Positions 8,511-17,623 are shown, numbered from the stretch's first letter. The stretch is 58,788 bases of DNA from JBOGJG01 sp050747825 (GCA_050747825.1 JBOGJG010000151.1:1-58788), one strand, 5' to 3'. Numbers and translations are program-made. The notes: a model not told the origin generated them from the sequence alone.

Positions 8511-9088
8511 CAGGTGACCGGTTTTGTAGGGGCCGTGCCACTTTCCCGCTCCACACGCATAGGACTGCGATTGAGCTTCAGGATCTCGAGCCCGTTGGCG
8601 GTCTTGACGACGACTTCCTGCCGGCGGATCTCATCGATCTGTCCGCCTGCAAGCTGATCGCCCACCCGGTAAAGCTGGCCGTTAATCAAGGCTACGTTCC
8701 CATGTTCCGATAAAACCACCATTTGCAGTTGCAGCTCGGGAGGCTGCTCAGGTGGCGGAGCCTCTCCTGCCTCCTCCAATTGCGGTAAAGGTACTGACTC
8801 CTGATTCAGTTCCCTTTCGGTAAAAAACGGATTTCGTCCCCAGTCGGCCGAGTGGATCCTTTCCAGATACTCCAGGGATACCGCAGGGCCGGTACGCAAT
8901 GGTACGGATGGACCGTCTGACGGACTCTCAATTGCTTTCTGGCCGGTGTCTGCGGAGGGAGCGGAATTGTGGGGCGAGGCTTGAGAGGCCGGCCCGCCGA
9001 ATTGGTCCCTCATATATTGTAGGTTGTAATAAATGACCGGCACGAGTGCTGCGAATACGATCACCCTGAAATATTTATTTCTCAGCAT
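8504..9088 (-). CDS. PilP/GspC-like inner-membrane pilus assembly protein
   Basis: A 194-residue protein with one N-terminal membrane helix (VIVFAALVPVIYYNL), a Pro/Ser-rich periplasmic linker, a WGRNPFF motif and a C-terminal beta domain (LQMVVLSEHGNVALINGQLYRVGDQL...LEILKL). This is the layout of PilP and the GspC HR domain, which connect the inner-membrane platform to the secretin. I chose ATG 9088. The frame extends to a GTG at 9109, but that stretch is seven-base repeat and overlaps the PilO-like stop. No secretin gene follows, although it usually does in pilMNOPQ operons. Confidence 0.8.
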   Translation of the reverse strand: MLRNKYFRVIVFAALVPVIYYNLQYMRDQFGGPASQASPHNSAPSADTGQKAIESPSDGPSVPLRTGPAVSLEYLERIHSADWGRNPFFTERELNQESVPLPQLEEAGEAPPPEQPPELQLQMVVLSEHGNVALINGQLYRVGDQLAGGQIDEIRRQEVVVKTANGLEILKLNRSPMRVERESGTAPTKPVTWW

Positions 9089-9092
9089 CTTA

Positions 9093-9113
9093 CACCCGTC
9101 ACCCTTCACGCGT
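9093..9113. repeat. Seven-base repeat at the PilO/PilP-like junction
   Basis: Three units (CACCCGT, CACCCTT, CACGCGT) cover the stop codon of the PilO-like gene. The last unit forms part of a perfect 12-base palindrome, TTCACGCGTGAA (9105-9116). Confidence 0.7.
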
Positions 9114-9671
9114 GAAAAGGGCTCTCAGCGCCAGCTCGGTATAAAGTCGGTCTCCCGACCTCTTGATATCGATCGACTCTATCGTCACCAGCCCCGATCC
9201 GATCTCGGAAACATCATAGAGGTAATCCCCGATCGATTTGTAGTTGCTATAAAAAGATAATTTCAGGGGGATATACAGGAAGTCTCGTGTGGCGATGTCG
9301 ATAGAGTTGGCATTCTCCTGAGCTTTTTGCCCGGATGCCGCCGGATCAACGACCTGCCCCAGTGTCATCCGAAAAGCCTCAAAATTGCGATCCAGAGCGA
9401 TTTGGTTTAGCTCCTGTTGTACTAAATAGACGTTGTCTACTGGAAGCGGCCGGCTCAACAACGTGTCCGGTGTCAGGTGTCGGGTGTCGGCTGAAAAATT
9501 TTCGATTACTCGCTGCTCTGCTTGCAAGCGTAACACTTCACCTTGCTTCTGAAGCAGCTCTGTCTGAAGGTCGTCTACCCGCCCCCAGGAGGACATTAGA
9601 TAATAAATACTAAAAAGCCCCAGCCCAACTAACCCCGAGATTATTAAGATTTTTCGGTGTTTTGTGTTCAA
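9099..9671 (-). CDS. PilO/GspM-like pilus assembly protein
   Basis: A 190-residue protein with an N-terminal membrane helix (ILIISGLVGLGLFSIYYLM), a coiled coil (about 30-60, RVDDLQTELLQKQGEVLRLQ) and a C-terminal ferredoxin-like region (LKLSFYSNYKSIGDYLYDVSE). This is the PilO arrangement, in which the protein pairs with PilN in the inner-membrane platform. The start codon appears to be TTG. Between the coiled coil and the globular domain, four seven-base repeat units (9463-9490) encode DTRHLTPDT. The gene lies just downstream of the PilM-PilN fusion. Confidence 0.8.
   Translation of the reverse strand: MNTKHRKILIISGLVGLGLFSIYYLMSSWGRVDDLQTELLQKQGEVLRLQAEQRVIENFSADTRHLTPDTLLSRPLPVDNVYLVQQELNQIALDRNFEAFRMTLGQVVDPAASGQKAQENANSIDIATRDFLYIPLKLSFYSNYKSIGDYLYDVSEIGSGLVTIESIDIKRSGDRLYTELALRALFTREG
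9463..9490. repeat. In-frame seven-base repeat in the PilO-like gene
   Basis: Four exact-length units (GTGTCCG, GTGTCAG, then GTGTCGG twice on the plus strand). On the coding strand they give the linker peptide DTRHLTPDT. Confidence 0.8.
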
Positions 9672-9695
9672 ATGTATTTCTGATTTAATCCCATA

Positions 9696-9731
9696 CTGAC
9701 ACCTGACCCTGCCACCCGCTCACCGTCCCAC
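9696..9731. repeat. Degenerate seven-base repeat between pilMN and pilO
   Basis: Units CTGACAC, CTGACCC and TGCCACC and weaker copies fill the gap before the PilM-PilN stop codon and run into it. Confidence 0.5.
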
Positions 9732-11237
9732 CACCAGACCCAAATCGAAGCTCAGGCGCGCGCCAGGGGCCGACACACTGGAGACGTGCAGTCCCGCCCC
9801 GTCCAGGTTGCGGGCCGATTCCACGGTCGAAGTTTCTATAGGTTTCCTGAAGGAGCGAGACCGAATCAGGGGATTGTTTTCCAGTGCCTCCATAAAGAGA
9901 GCAAATTCCATATTCACGATGGCGCTGTTTTCGGCCAGAACTTCGCCCTGAATGAGCAGTTCCCAATCAGACCCGCTGGGGCGGGCCTGCAAGGCGGTGA
10001 ACTTCATTTCCGCCGGCACCGCCAGGCTGAGCGATTTGAGAGCTGCCGAGAGCAGGGGACCGGCGGTCACCATCGACTCCAGTAAACGGGATTGCTTCTG
10101 CGCCTCGTTTTGAGCCTCTGCTCTGGAATTTGCCTCATCGATGCCGGCCTGGAGCGAAGCAACCTGAGTATTCACTCTGGCGAGATCCTCCTGTAATCGA
10201 GAGGCCTCGGTATGAAAGTAAAGCGAGCCGCCCAGGCCGATAGCCATCAAGAAGCAGAGCCCGGCCAAAAGAGCCTTTCGTGCAAGCGCTCGTTGCGCCT
10301 GACTTCGCTTGGCGGACGTGACGCCTTTGCTGAGATCGATAGACAGGCTCGACTCGGATCTGGAAACGGCGCCCAGCAGGGCAGCCAGACAGGGCAGTTG
10401 TTCTTTGCTTCGAAGTGGTGAGTAATCAGCCCATCCCTCTGGCTCAAACAACTCCACATCCACGCCAAAAGACTGCATCAGCGGGCCCGTAACCTCCCGG
10501 AGATTTCCTATTCCGCTCAGGATGATCCGATGAGGCAGTCCACTTCGAAATTGCTGGTTAAAGTACATGAAGCTGCGCTTGATCTCGGAGACAAGCCGGG
10601 GCAGGAAGGCAGCTTCGTTTCCCGCGAAATCTTTTAGATCCAGGGCGGCTTCCACGGAAAACAGCAGCTTCCCCCTATGTGCTATGAGAATATTGATATT
10701 TTGATGGCCGATATGGGCGGCCAACACCCGATCATCCCCCCATCGGTCGGCCTGCATTCGAATACCGTTCAGCAGTGAGGTAATAATCGTGGTCAGCTTC
10801 TTGACCTTTAAACCGGATGTCTCAAAGAAGGACAGCCGGGCCTGCAGTTCGTTCCGGGATGCGATCACGAGTAAAGCGCCGAGGCGGATCTCTCCGGCCG
10901 AGCCCCAGTCTTTTTCCAGGATCTCGTAGTCATAGACCAACTCCTCATCTCTCAGCATGGAAATGCGCCGGGCTTCGGAAGGCATGATCCGGACGATTTC
11001 GCTGATCTCCAGCGGATAGCTTTCTATCTGGTGTACGGCTGAGCTGAGGGAACTGACAACGACTGCGTTGCGTGACTTGAACTGCTGCTTGAGGAAACGA
11101 GAAAGGCCTTCCTCGGAAAAGACCGTATAATCGACCTCCTTGAACTGCAGCACCTTCAACGGATTTCCCACCCGGATCTCGGCGATGCGCAGCTTAGGAA
11201 AATCAAACTCGACTGCCAGAACGTTTTTGGAAACCAT
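9720..11237 (-). CDS. PilM-PilN fusion (GspL-like) pilus assembly protein
   Basis: A 505-residue protein. Residues 1-300 form an actin-like cytoplasmic domain of PilM type (VLAVEFDFPKLRIAEI at the start, HIGHQNINILIAHRGKLLFS, IILSGIGNL). A membrane helix (about 322-341), a coiled coil (346-385) and a periplasmic PilN-like ferredoxin-type domain (about 390-505) follow. PilM and PilN are usually separate in type IV pili. A fused form corresponds to GspL of type II secretion. I chose ATG 11237. The frame also opens at GTG 11255, but that codon lies inside a CCGCCAC repeat. It should recruit GspE to the platform and pair with the PilO-like protein. Confidence 0.85.
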   Translation of the reverse strand: MVSKNVLAVEFDFPKLRIAEIRVGNPLKVLQFKEVDYTVFSEEGLSRFLKQQFKSRNAVVVSSLSSAVHQIESYPLEISEIVRIMPSEARRISMLRDEELVYDYEILEKDWGSAGEIRLGALLVIASRNELQARLSFFETSGLKVKKLTTIITSLLNGIRMQADRWGDDRVLAAHIGHQNINILIAHRGKLLFSVEAALDLKDFAGNEAAFLPRLVSEIKRSFMYFNQQFRSGLPHRIILSGIGNLREVTGPLMQSFGVDVELFEPEGWADYSPLRSKEQLPCLAALLGAVSRSESSLSIDLSKGVTSAKRSQAQRALARKALLAGLCFLMAIGLGGSLYFHTEASRLQEDLARVNTQVASLQAGIDEANSRAEAQNEAQKQSRLLESMVTAGPLLSAALKSLSLAVPAEMKFTALQARPSGSDWELLIQGEVLAENSAIVNMEFALFMEALENNPLIRSRSFRKPIETSTVESARNLDGAGLHVSSVSAPGARLSFDLGLVVGR

Positions 11238-11248
11238 TATTAACTTAT

Positions 11249-11269
11249 CCGCCACCCGCCACCTGACAC
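11249..11269. repeat. Seven-base repeat upstream of pilMN
   Basis: CCGCCAC twice and CTGACAC once lie between the GspF stop and the PilM-PilN start. The word matches the in-frame repeat at 6051-6078. Confidence 0.7.
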
Positions 11270-11298
11270 CCCGAGCGCAGCGAGCCTCCCCCTCCCAG

Positions 11299-12513
11299 TC
11301 ACCTGGTATTAATGCTGCCCAGGATATCCCACATGGGCAGGTACAGAGCCAGAGCGACGAACAGAATTACGCAGGCCATGGCGATCAGGAGGGTGGGCTC
11401 GATCAAGGCAAACAGTCGGCTCACTCCCATGGAGACTTCGCGATCATAGTAAGTCTTGACCCGCTCCAGGGACTGGTCGATTTCCCCGGTCGTTTCTCCA
11501 AGATGGACCATGCGAATGACCAACGGCGGAAAATAGGCGCTCAACGCCAGGGATTCCGACAGGGTCGCTCCCGTTAAAACTCGCTCTCGAGCCCTGTGGA
11601 TCTCACCGGAGATCACTGTGTTGCCGACGATTTCCTGGATAATGCGAAGTGTGCTCATCACATCCACTCCAGCTCTTGCCAACATGGCAAAATAGTTGGC
11701 AAATCTCGACAGAGCCACTTTTTGGATCAAATCGCCCAGCACCGGGAGCGACAGCTTGAAGCGGTCCCACATCAATCTGCCGGCCGGATAACTGATCATG
11801 ATCCGAAGGCCAATGGCTGAAGATATCAGGAGAACCAGCGCGTAAATTCCGCTGGCTTTGGCAAAGTTGCTTAGACCCAGTAGTATCCGGGTCGGAAGAG
11901 GCAACTCATTCATATTGAGCTGCACCATCACGGCCAGGAATTTCGGAAAAATCACCGTCAGCAATACGATGCAAAGAATGGAGACCGCGCTTAGAATGAT
12001 GGCCGGATAGACGGTAGCCTGACGGGTGTCATTGATCAACTTATCCTGCCACTCCAAAAATTCAGCCAAATCATCCAGGCACTTATCCACGTTGCCGGTT
12101 TTTTCTCCCGCTCGTATCATGCTTACATAGACCGGCGAGAATACTTTGGGGTGACGAGCCATGGCATCGGACATGGAAAGGCCTTCCATCTCGATGCTGC
12201 GCTTTAAGTCCAGCATCAAGGTCTTGAGCCAATCCTGCCCCGCTACCTTGGCGATATCGCCGAGTCCCAGATTTAGCGGCACACCCGCCGACAGGATATT
12301 CGAGAGCTGAATCGAGAAGTTGATCAGATCTCTTCGCTTGATCCGCCGATCAACCTTTTTGGGGGCGGCGGCGCGTTTTGCCGCCTTGGAGGAGATCAGA
12401 TAAAGTTGAGTGTTTCTGAGGATCGAGTACAACTGTCGCTCATCAGCGGCCCTGAGGCTGCCTGAGACCACCTGGCCAAGCTCGTTTTTCGCCTGGTATT
12501 CGTACTTGGGCAT
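11299..12513 (-). CDS. GspF/PilC-family inner-membrane platform protein
   Basis: A 404-residue platform protein with two T2SSF domains. The N-terminus MPKYEYQAKNELGQVVSG is typical. Each domain carries the LSNILSAGVPLNLGL / FAMLARAGVDVMSTL type motif and GE(K/T)TG (RAGEKTGNVD, LGETTGEID). Three membrane segments are visible (near VYPAIILSAVSILCIVLL, IYALVLLISSAIGL and LLIAMACVILFVALALYL). The open frame extends 27 codons upstream, but that part is translated seven-base repeat (CQLSACISCQL), so ATG 12513 is the real start. It should be turned by the GspE/PilB ATPase to lift pilin subunits out of the membrane. Confidence 0.93.
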   Translation of the reverse strand: MPKYEYQAKNELGQVVSGSLRAADERQLYSILRNTQLYLISSKAAKRAAAPKKVDRRIKRRDLINFSIQLSNILSAGVPLNLGLGDIAKVAGQDWLKTLMLDLKRSIEMEGLSMSDAMARHPKVFSPVYVSMIRAGEKTGNVDKCLDDLAEFLEWQDKLINDTRQATVYPAIILSAVSILCIVLLTVIFPKFLAVMVQLNMNELPLPTRILLGLSNFAKASGIYALVLLISSAIGLRIMISYPAGRLMWDRFKLSLPVLGDLIQKVALSRFANYFAMLARAGVDVMSTLRIIQEIVGNTVISGEIHRARERVLTGATLSESLALSAYFPPLVIRMVHLGETTGEIDQSLERVKTYYDREVSMGVSRLFALIEPTLLIAMACVILFVALALYLPMWDILGSINTR

Positions 12514-12524
12514 CGTTCTAAATA

Positions 12525-12668
12525 ACTGACAACTGATACAAGCTGACAACTGACAACTGACACAAACTGACACTGATAGCTGGCGCAGCGACAAACTGAC
12601 AGATGATAGCTGAGAAACGACACGTGTGACTGAGCGAAAGTCTTGGCAGTTTGTCAGTTGTCAGTTCT
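12525..12668. repeat. ACTGACA seven-base repeat cluster, gspE-gspF gap
   Basis: Many copies of AACTGAC/ACTGACA run from about 12525 to 12615, and a short inverted block (GTCAGTT units) lies at 12647-12668, eight bases from the gspE stop. The same word family fills the gap on the other side of gspE (14453-14586). Confidence 0.85.
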
Positions 12669-12676
12669 TAGCTCCT

Positions 12677-14368
12677 TCATTCCGATGTCACCCTCAGCAC
12701 CTCCCTCAGCGTCGTCTTTCCCTGGATGACCTTTTCTATCCCGTCCGTCGACATCATCTTCATCCCGCTATCGAGAGCGGCTTCCCGCAGGGCCGGAGCG
12801 TCTGCTTTCCGCATGATAAGGTTGCGGATTTTGTCCGTCATAACCAGCAGCTCGGCAATGGCCGTGCGGCCCCGATAGCCGGTGTAATTGCATTTCTCAC
12901 AACCCTCGCCTTCGTAGAACTGCGCATTTCTGTACTGAACGTGCAGGCGGTCGAGAAGCTTGGGCTCGCCCTGTGTCGGACGCTTGCAGTGGCTGCAGAT
13001 CAGGCGCACCAAACGCTGCGCGATCACTAGAATCACGGAAGAGCTGATCAAATAAGGCTCGACCTCCATATCCTGCAGCCGGGTAATCGCGCCCGTCGCA
13101 TCGTTTGTGTGCAGTGTGCTCAAAACCAAATGTCCGGTCAATGCCGAGCGGATCGCCGTGTCGATGGTCTCCTGGTCACGCATCTCGCCGATCAGGATGA
13201 TATCCGGGTCTTGTCGCAAGATCGCTCGGAGACCGGAAGCAAACGTCAATCCGGCTTTGGGGTTGATCTGAGACTGACGGATGGTGGGAAGCTCGTATTC
13301 CACCGGATCTTCCAGAGTAATGATCTTCTTGTCGGACCCGCTCATATGCATCAGAGCGGAGTACAGGGTGGTGGTCTTTCCTGACCCTGTAGGCCCGGTT
13401 ACGAGAATGATGCCGTTGGGCAGCGCGATGGCCTGGGTAAAGATCTCCAGGCTTTTTTCGTCATAACCCAGGTTTTCCAACCCGCGAACCAGCCGATCCT
13501 TGTTGAGCAGCCTCAGGACGACGTTTTCTCCAAAAATAGTCGGAAAGGTGGACACACGTATATCCACTTCTTCTTTCCCCACCAGAAATTCGGCACGCCC
13601 GCTTTGAGGTGTACGCGACTCCGTGATGTTGAGTTCAGACATCACTTTGAGGCGAGTCACCAGAGCCGACATCATGTTTCTGTCCAGTTTGCCGCGGTTG
13701 TAAAGGATGCCGTCGATTCTATATCGGACCCGAATTCGATCTTCCTCCGGTTCGAAGTGAATATCGGTCACTTCCCTGGACAAGGCTTCCTGAATCAAGC
13801 TGTTGATCAGCATCACAATGGGCGCGGATGAATCGGAGCTCTCTTCAGACGCTTGTAGTTCAATATTGATCAATTCACGCGAATCTTCTCCGGGAGCCTG
13901 CCAGTCCTGGCTCTTCTCGACGGCGTAAAGCTGATTAATATGGGCTCGAATATCTGTCGAAGTGGCGCAGACCGCATGGACCGGATGGCCTGTAACGCGG
14001 CGAATCTTATTGATAATACCGATATCCAGTGGATCTTCAACTGCCGCTACAAGCTGCCCATTTTCGATTCTCAGAGGCAGGACCTTGAGCTCGCGAGCTA
14101 CTCGCTCCGGAATCAGCGCAACCACTTGACGGTCGATCGGATAATCGTCCAGTTCCACGAATGGTATGCCCACATCCTGCGCAATAATGCGCGCAAGGGC
14201 GGACTCTTCCACAAATCCCAGAGAGCAGGTGATTTCTCCCAGGCGGCGGCCGTCGAACTTTTGAAAATTGAGGATCAGTTGAAGTTGGGAAGCGGAGATC
14301 AGCCCTGCCTCAATCAGCTTTTCGCCGATCGGCCCGATCGAAAGGACTTTTTTAGAGGCAGGGATCAT
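12677..14368 (-). CDS. GspE/PilB-family assembly ATPase
   Basis: A 563-residue secretion/pilus extension ATPase. Residues 10-150 form an MshEN/T2SSE_N domain. The ATPase core has an Asp box, Walker A GPTGSGKTT (325-333), Walker B DPDIILIGE (387-395) and a His box (TGHLVLSTLHTND). Two CxxC pairs (458/461 and 490/493) form the zinc site of extension ATPases, which argues against a PilT retraction motor. It hydrolyses ATP to drive GspF and pilin polymerisation. The gene sits between two ACTGACA repeat clusters, and no PilT-like gene is in the window. Confidence 0.95.
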   Translation of the reverse strand: MIPASKKVLSIGPIGEKLIEAGLISASQLQLILNFQKFDGRRLGEITCSLGFVEESALARIIAQDVGIPFVELDDYPIDRQVVALIPERVARELKVLPLRIENGQLVAAVEDPLDIGIINKIRRVTGHPVHAVCATSTDIRAHINQLYAVEKSQDWQAPGEDSRELINIELQASEESSDSSAPIVMLINSLIQEALSREVTDIHFEPEEDRIRVRYRIDGILYNRGKLDRNMMSALVTRLKVMSELNITESRTPQSGRAEFLVGKEEVDIRVSTFPTIFGENVVLRLLNKDRLVRGLENLGYDEKSLEIFTQAIALPNGIILVTGPTGSGKTTTLYSALMHMSGSDKKIITLEDPVEYELPTIRQSQINPKAGLTFASGLRAILRQDPDIILIGEMRDQETIDTAIRSALTGHLVLSTLHTNDATGAITRLQDMEVEPYLISSSVILVIAQRLVRLICSHCKRPTQGEPKLLDRLHVQYRNAQFYEGEGCEKCNYTGYRGRTAIAELLVMTDKIRNLIMRKADAPALREAALDSGMKMMSTDGIEKVIQGKTTLREVLRVTSE

Positions 14369-14452
14369 ACGAAATATGAATGCGCTTTCTATTGAGCCGG
14401 CGATGTACGGCGTAGATTGTAAGGGCGACCCCTGAAAAAAGCAAGGCGAATT

Positions 14453-14586
14453 GGTGACAACTGACTGGTGACAACTGACAAGACTTTCGCTCAGTCCAGA
14501 TCAACGCGCGTCGTTGGCCGGCAATCATCTGTCAGTTGGTCGCTGTATCAGTTGTCAGTGTCATTGTGCGTCAGTTGTCAGTTGTG
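14453..14586. repeat. GTGACAACTGACA seven-base repeat cluster upstream of gspE
   Basis: Direct copies of GGTGACA/ACTGACA at 14453-14481 and inverted copies (CAGTTGT/GTCAGTT) at about 14530-14586 fill most of the 259-base gap between the gspE start and the next pilin gene. I see no other gene in this gap. Confidence 0.8.
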
Positions 14587-14627
14587 TAGCATCCGACCAA
14601 AGCGCGGCGTTGAGCCCCGGTTTCTAA

Positions 14628-15242
14628 CTAACGCAGCCGGAAGCCGATATCATCGCCACTCAATGTAATGCCCGAGGCGGTGAGCGCCTGTGAGTAGGCT
14701 GTTGAAACAGCCCCGTCGGGCCCTGCTGAGAGCACGAAGACAGCGTTTTGAGGGGCGCCTGGTTTAGCGAATTCTACATTGACCAGGTAGTTATTGCCCC
14801 AGGGATCGGCGTTGACGCTGTCCAGGTAGGGCCCCCGCCATCGAAATCGGCCGCTGATCGGGTATGAGGAGGTATTGAGCTGCACATGGTTCTCCAGAAA
14901 ATCGTAACCACCGTCTGCGCCCTGCACGCGGGAACCAAGCGACCAATCCGCTGCCGCGGCCCCTGAAGTGCCTGGCATAACTCCTTCATCCGTGATCAGT
15001 AAGTCCACAAAGGGACTGCTGGGGAGAAGCGAATCGCCGCTCAGCCAGCCCGGAGGAACCGCCAGTTGGGAATTGAAGAGGTTGATGGCTTCCCCGAGTG
15101 CCTCCACTTCTCTGTGTGCCCGGCCGGTCCTGGCCTCGTCGATGTACTTTAATACGGCCGGCACGAAAATGCCCAACAGCACCACTATCACTGCCAACGC
15201 CAAGACCATTTCAAGCAATGTATAGCCCCTCGTATTTTCCAT
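14628..15242 (-). CDS. GspG-like pseudopilin
   Basis: A 204-residue prepilin with a short leader MENTRG before YTLLEMV (Glu5 present) and a hydrophobic helix. The body contains NADPWGNNYLVNV and a SAGPDGAVS...GDDIGF loop like the two plus-strand pilins. A minor or alternative major subunit is likely. Its gene lies between the four large pilin-like genes and gspE in the operon. Confidence 0.85.
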   Translation of the reverse strand: MENTRGYTLLEMVLALAVIVVLLGIFVPAVLKYIDEARTGRAHREVEALGEAINLFNSQLAVPPGWLSGDSLLPSSPFVDLLITDEGVMPGTSGAAAADWSLGSRVQGADGGYDFLENHVQLNTSSYPISGRFRWRGPYLDSVNADPWGNNYLVNVEFAKPGAPQNAVFVLSAGPDGAVSTAYSQALTASGITLSGDDIGFRLR

Positions 15243-15257
15243 AACCAGTTTTGCGAC

Positions 15258-16439
15258 TCAGAAGGGAGTAAAGACTACCACGGATCCATCGCTGAAAGTG
15301 ATTGTAAATTCTATTCCGGCAGGGGACACGTTGCCGGCGCTCCCCTGCGCCGCGTCTTTAAAATTCTCATAGCGGATGGTCACAGTTTCCCCCGTCCCTC
15401 GGACTATCAAGTTGGGGGCATTCACTTCTTCTGAATCAATGCGCAGCACTACAGTCTGGGAAGGCTTTCCAGAGCCCTTAATCGTGATGCCGGAGAATGT
15501 TACTGTTTCCCCGCTTCCCTTGCGAGTCTCGATTCCGTTAACCAGGTTGTTATTGAAATCAAAAACAACTGTGTTCCCTATTTTCACTTTCTCAAAGAAC
15601 GATGCTGGTGAAGTTGCATAGTCGGCTTTAATGGAGGTGATGGAGACATCGTTGCTGGCGAAATTAGTCACCTTGAACTCAACGGTGTTGCTTCCTTTGA
15701 TGCTCTCCGACCCTAGTGCCAAGCTCAACTTCGGATCGATGGTGAGGCTGCGCAAGCCAAAAGAAACACCAGTGAATTGGTAAAGGCCGTTTGCGTCCGT
15801 TACAACGATCAACTTGCCGAATGAACCGTTGACGGGAAGATTCAGACTTACGGTGGCTCCCTTCATGCCCTTGCCTCCCTGGTCGGTAACCTTTCCGGAT
15901 ACATCCGCGAAGAGTTCGCTTCTGAGTATGTCGAGCGTTAAATCATCACCGCCGCCCGAGCTCTTGTCAGGACCGAAACTGCGGATTCGGCCCGATACCT
16001 TTTGATTGTCTGAAGGCCGGGTAAACTCGACGCTTGTGTATTCATAAGCCGTCCCATAGGAATCCTTTGAAAGGTCACTGGTGAATTCGCTGACGCGCAC
16101 GGGAACATAGGGACCTAACCAGCCGGCGCCTATCTTAAGCTGAGTGTCAAAAGTAAAATCCGGTTGGCTCCCTTTGCGCCACAGGTCTTCCAGAGAGGGT
16201 GGAGGACCGCCCATGTTGCCCGAATACCCAAAATCAGCCCGTCCCAGGTTAATGATTAGCCGGGGATTTCCTGTGATCGCTTTTTTGAGGAGCCGCAGCC
16301 GATCCTGGGTATTGAGTTGTTGGCGAGAGAGATGGTCTGCAAAGAAAAAAGGAGTCACGAAGACCAGGGGGATAAACAGCACCATAAGAAGTACGACGAA
16401 AAGCAGGCTAAAACCACTTTCAGTCGATGGTCTGTTCAC
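15258..16439 (-). CDS. Large pilin-like protein lacking Glu5 (tandem paralogue 4)
   Basis: A 393-residue prepilin. The leader MNRPSTESG precedes FSLLFVVLL, where position 5 is Phe instead of the usual Glu. The body has ADFGYSGNMGG, GWLGPYV, a SFGPDK...GGDDLTLDI loop, then a carboxypeptidase-regulatory-like Ig domain (about 190-245, DQGGKGMKGATVSLNLP...GLYQFTGVSFGLRSL) and a conserved end, FSDGSVVVF. In type II secretion the tip protein GspK lacks Glu5, so this member is a candidate tip or initiation subunit (inference). Its start overlaps the previous stop by 4 bases. Confidence 0.8.
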   Translation of the reverse strand: MNRPSTESGFSLLFVVLLMVLFIPLVFVTPFFFADHLSRQQLNTQDRLRLLKKAITGNPRLIINLGRADFGYSGNMGGPPPSLEDLWRKGSQPDFTFDTQLKIGAGWLGPYVPVRVSEFTSDLSKDSYGTAYEYTSVEFTRPSDNQKVSGRIRSFGPDKSSGGGDDLTLDILRSELFADVSGKVTDQGGKGMKGATVSLNLPVNGSFGKLIVVTDANGLYQFTGVSFGLRSLTIDPKLSLALGSESIKGSNTVEFKVTNFASNDVSITSIKADYATSPASFFEKVKIGNTVVFDFNNNLVNGIETRKGSGETVTFSGITIKGSGKPSQTVVLRIDSEEVNAPNLIVRGTGETVTIRYENFKDAAQGSAGNVSPAGIEFTITFSDGSVVVFTPF

Positions 16440-17620
16440 TTGTCTCCTCTTCTAGGCGCAAACAGGACGACTGAGCCGTCGCTGAACGTGATTTCGAAGA
16501 CCACTCCGGTCATGTCAACGGGGTTGGAAGCCCCGGTTGGCTGATCCTTAAAGTCCTCCAATCTGATCTGGAGCTCTCCTCCTGCACCGAGAGTCCCCAC
16601 GGTGAAATCGGGCAAATGCATCTCTTCTCGATGTATGACCACCTGAAACGCTTCTTGAATGACTCCGGTTCCGGATAGGGTAGCTGCCGAAAATGAAATC
16701 AAAGTTCCGCTGCTGCCGCGCGGGTTATCACTGTCGAAAACCTTGACGCCATTTATAAAGACCTTCTTAAAATAGGCTTGCGGTGAGGACTCGTAAACCG
16801 GCGTAAGAGAACTGACCGTCACCGGATTCTTAGAGAGATTTGTGACGATAAATTCTACCTTGTCCTTTTCCGGTCCGCTGGTGAAGGCGGTATTTGCTTT
16901 GTAGACGATTTTGGGATCCAGACTGATTGACCGCACTCCCAGAGGAACGCTGTCGAAGCTGTATAAGCCGTCATTGCTGGTTTGGACGCTGATCGTAGTT
17001 ACGACGCCATTGCTGGGATGCTTCAACGAAACGGATACTTTGGGTAATAGCGCGGATGTGGGGTCCTTGATGAATCCAATAATATCCGCGAAGGTTTCCG
17101 TCCGGTAAATATCCACAGTCAAGTCATCAGCGCTTGACTCGATTCCGTCAGGTCCCTTGCTGCGTAATCGTGCCTCTACCCTGGCGCCCGTGAGCGGGTC
17201 TGTAAAGGGTGCAGGATCGTAAATTAATGCGTTTCCCCAAGGGTCGGTGGTCAGATCGGAAACAAAAGCCGCCTGGACATAGGGGCCTCTCCAGCCATGT
17301 CCCACTTGAGAATCGGCGTCGATCTGAAAGGCGGGTTGGGAGTTTTGTAAAAATAAGTCGTTGAGGCTGGAAGGAATTTTGCCCATGTCGCCCACGTATC
17401 CGAATTGATTAATCTGAGTCTGACCCCGCGCCACCTCTCTGGATTCTCCGATAATTGCCCGCTTGATGGTCAGTAATTGAGCCCGGGCTTGCTCATCCCG
17501 CCGATAATCCAGGACGTTGGGAATGAGCGCTACAGTGACGGTAATGAGGATAGCCAGGATGGCCAGCGTTACGACCGTCTCACCCAGAGTAAAGCCTTCC
17601 TTGTCCCCTGGTTCGATCAT
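16436..17620 (-). CDS. Large pilin-like protein (tandem paralogue 3)
   Basis: A 394-residue prepilin with leader MIEPGDKEG before FTLGETVV (Glu5 present). A pilin/GspG-like domain (QFGYVGDMGKIPSSLNDLF, GHGWRGPYV, TTDPWGNALIY, SKGPDGIESSADDLTVDI) is followed by an Ig-like carboxypeptidase-regulatory-like domain (PKVSVSLKHPSNG...GLYSFDSVPLGVRSISLDPK). A further beta-rich region ends in FSDGSVVLFAP. The layout and conserved motifs are shared with the three neighbours, so the four genes arose by tandem duplication. Confidence 0.82.
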   Translation of the reverse strand: MIEPGDKEGFTLGETVVTLAILAILITVTVALIPNVLDYRRDEQARAQLLTIKRAIIGESREVARGQTQINQFGYVGDMGKIPSSLNDLFLQNSQPAFQIDADSQVGHGWRGPYVQAAFVSDLTTDPWGNALIYDPAPFTDPLTGARVEARLRSKGPDGIESSADDLTVDIYRTETFADIIGFIKDPTSALLPKVSVSLKHPSNGVVTTISVQTSNDGLYSFDSVPLGVRSISLDPKIVYKANTAFTSGPEKDKVEFIVTNLSKNPVTVSSLTPVYESSPQAYFKKVFINGVKVFDSDNPRGSSGTLISFSAATLSGTGVIQEAFQVVIHREEMHLPDFTVGTLGAGGELQIRLEDFKDQPTGASNPVDMTGVVFEITFSDGSVVLFAPRRGDK

Positions 17621-17623
17621 TTT

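Noticed and set aside
12514..12594. N-terminal extension of the GspF-like protein
   Set aside because: The 27 extra codons are translated ACTGACA repeat; the family start MPKYEY lies after them.
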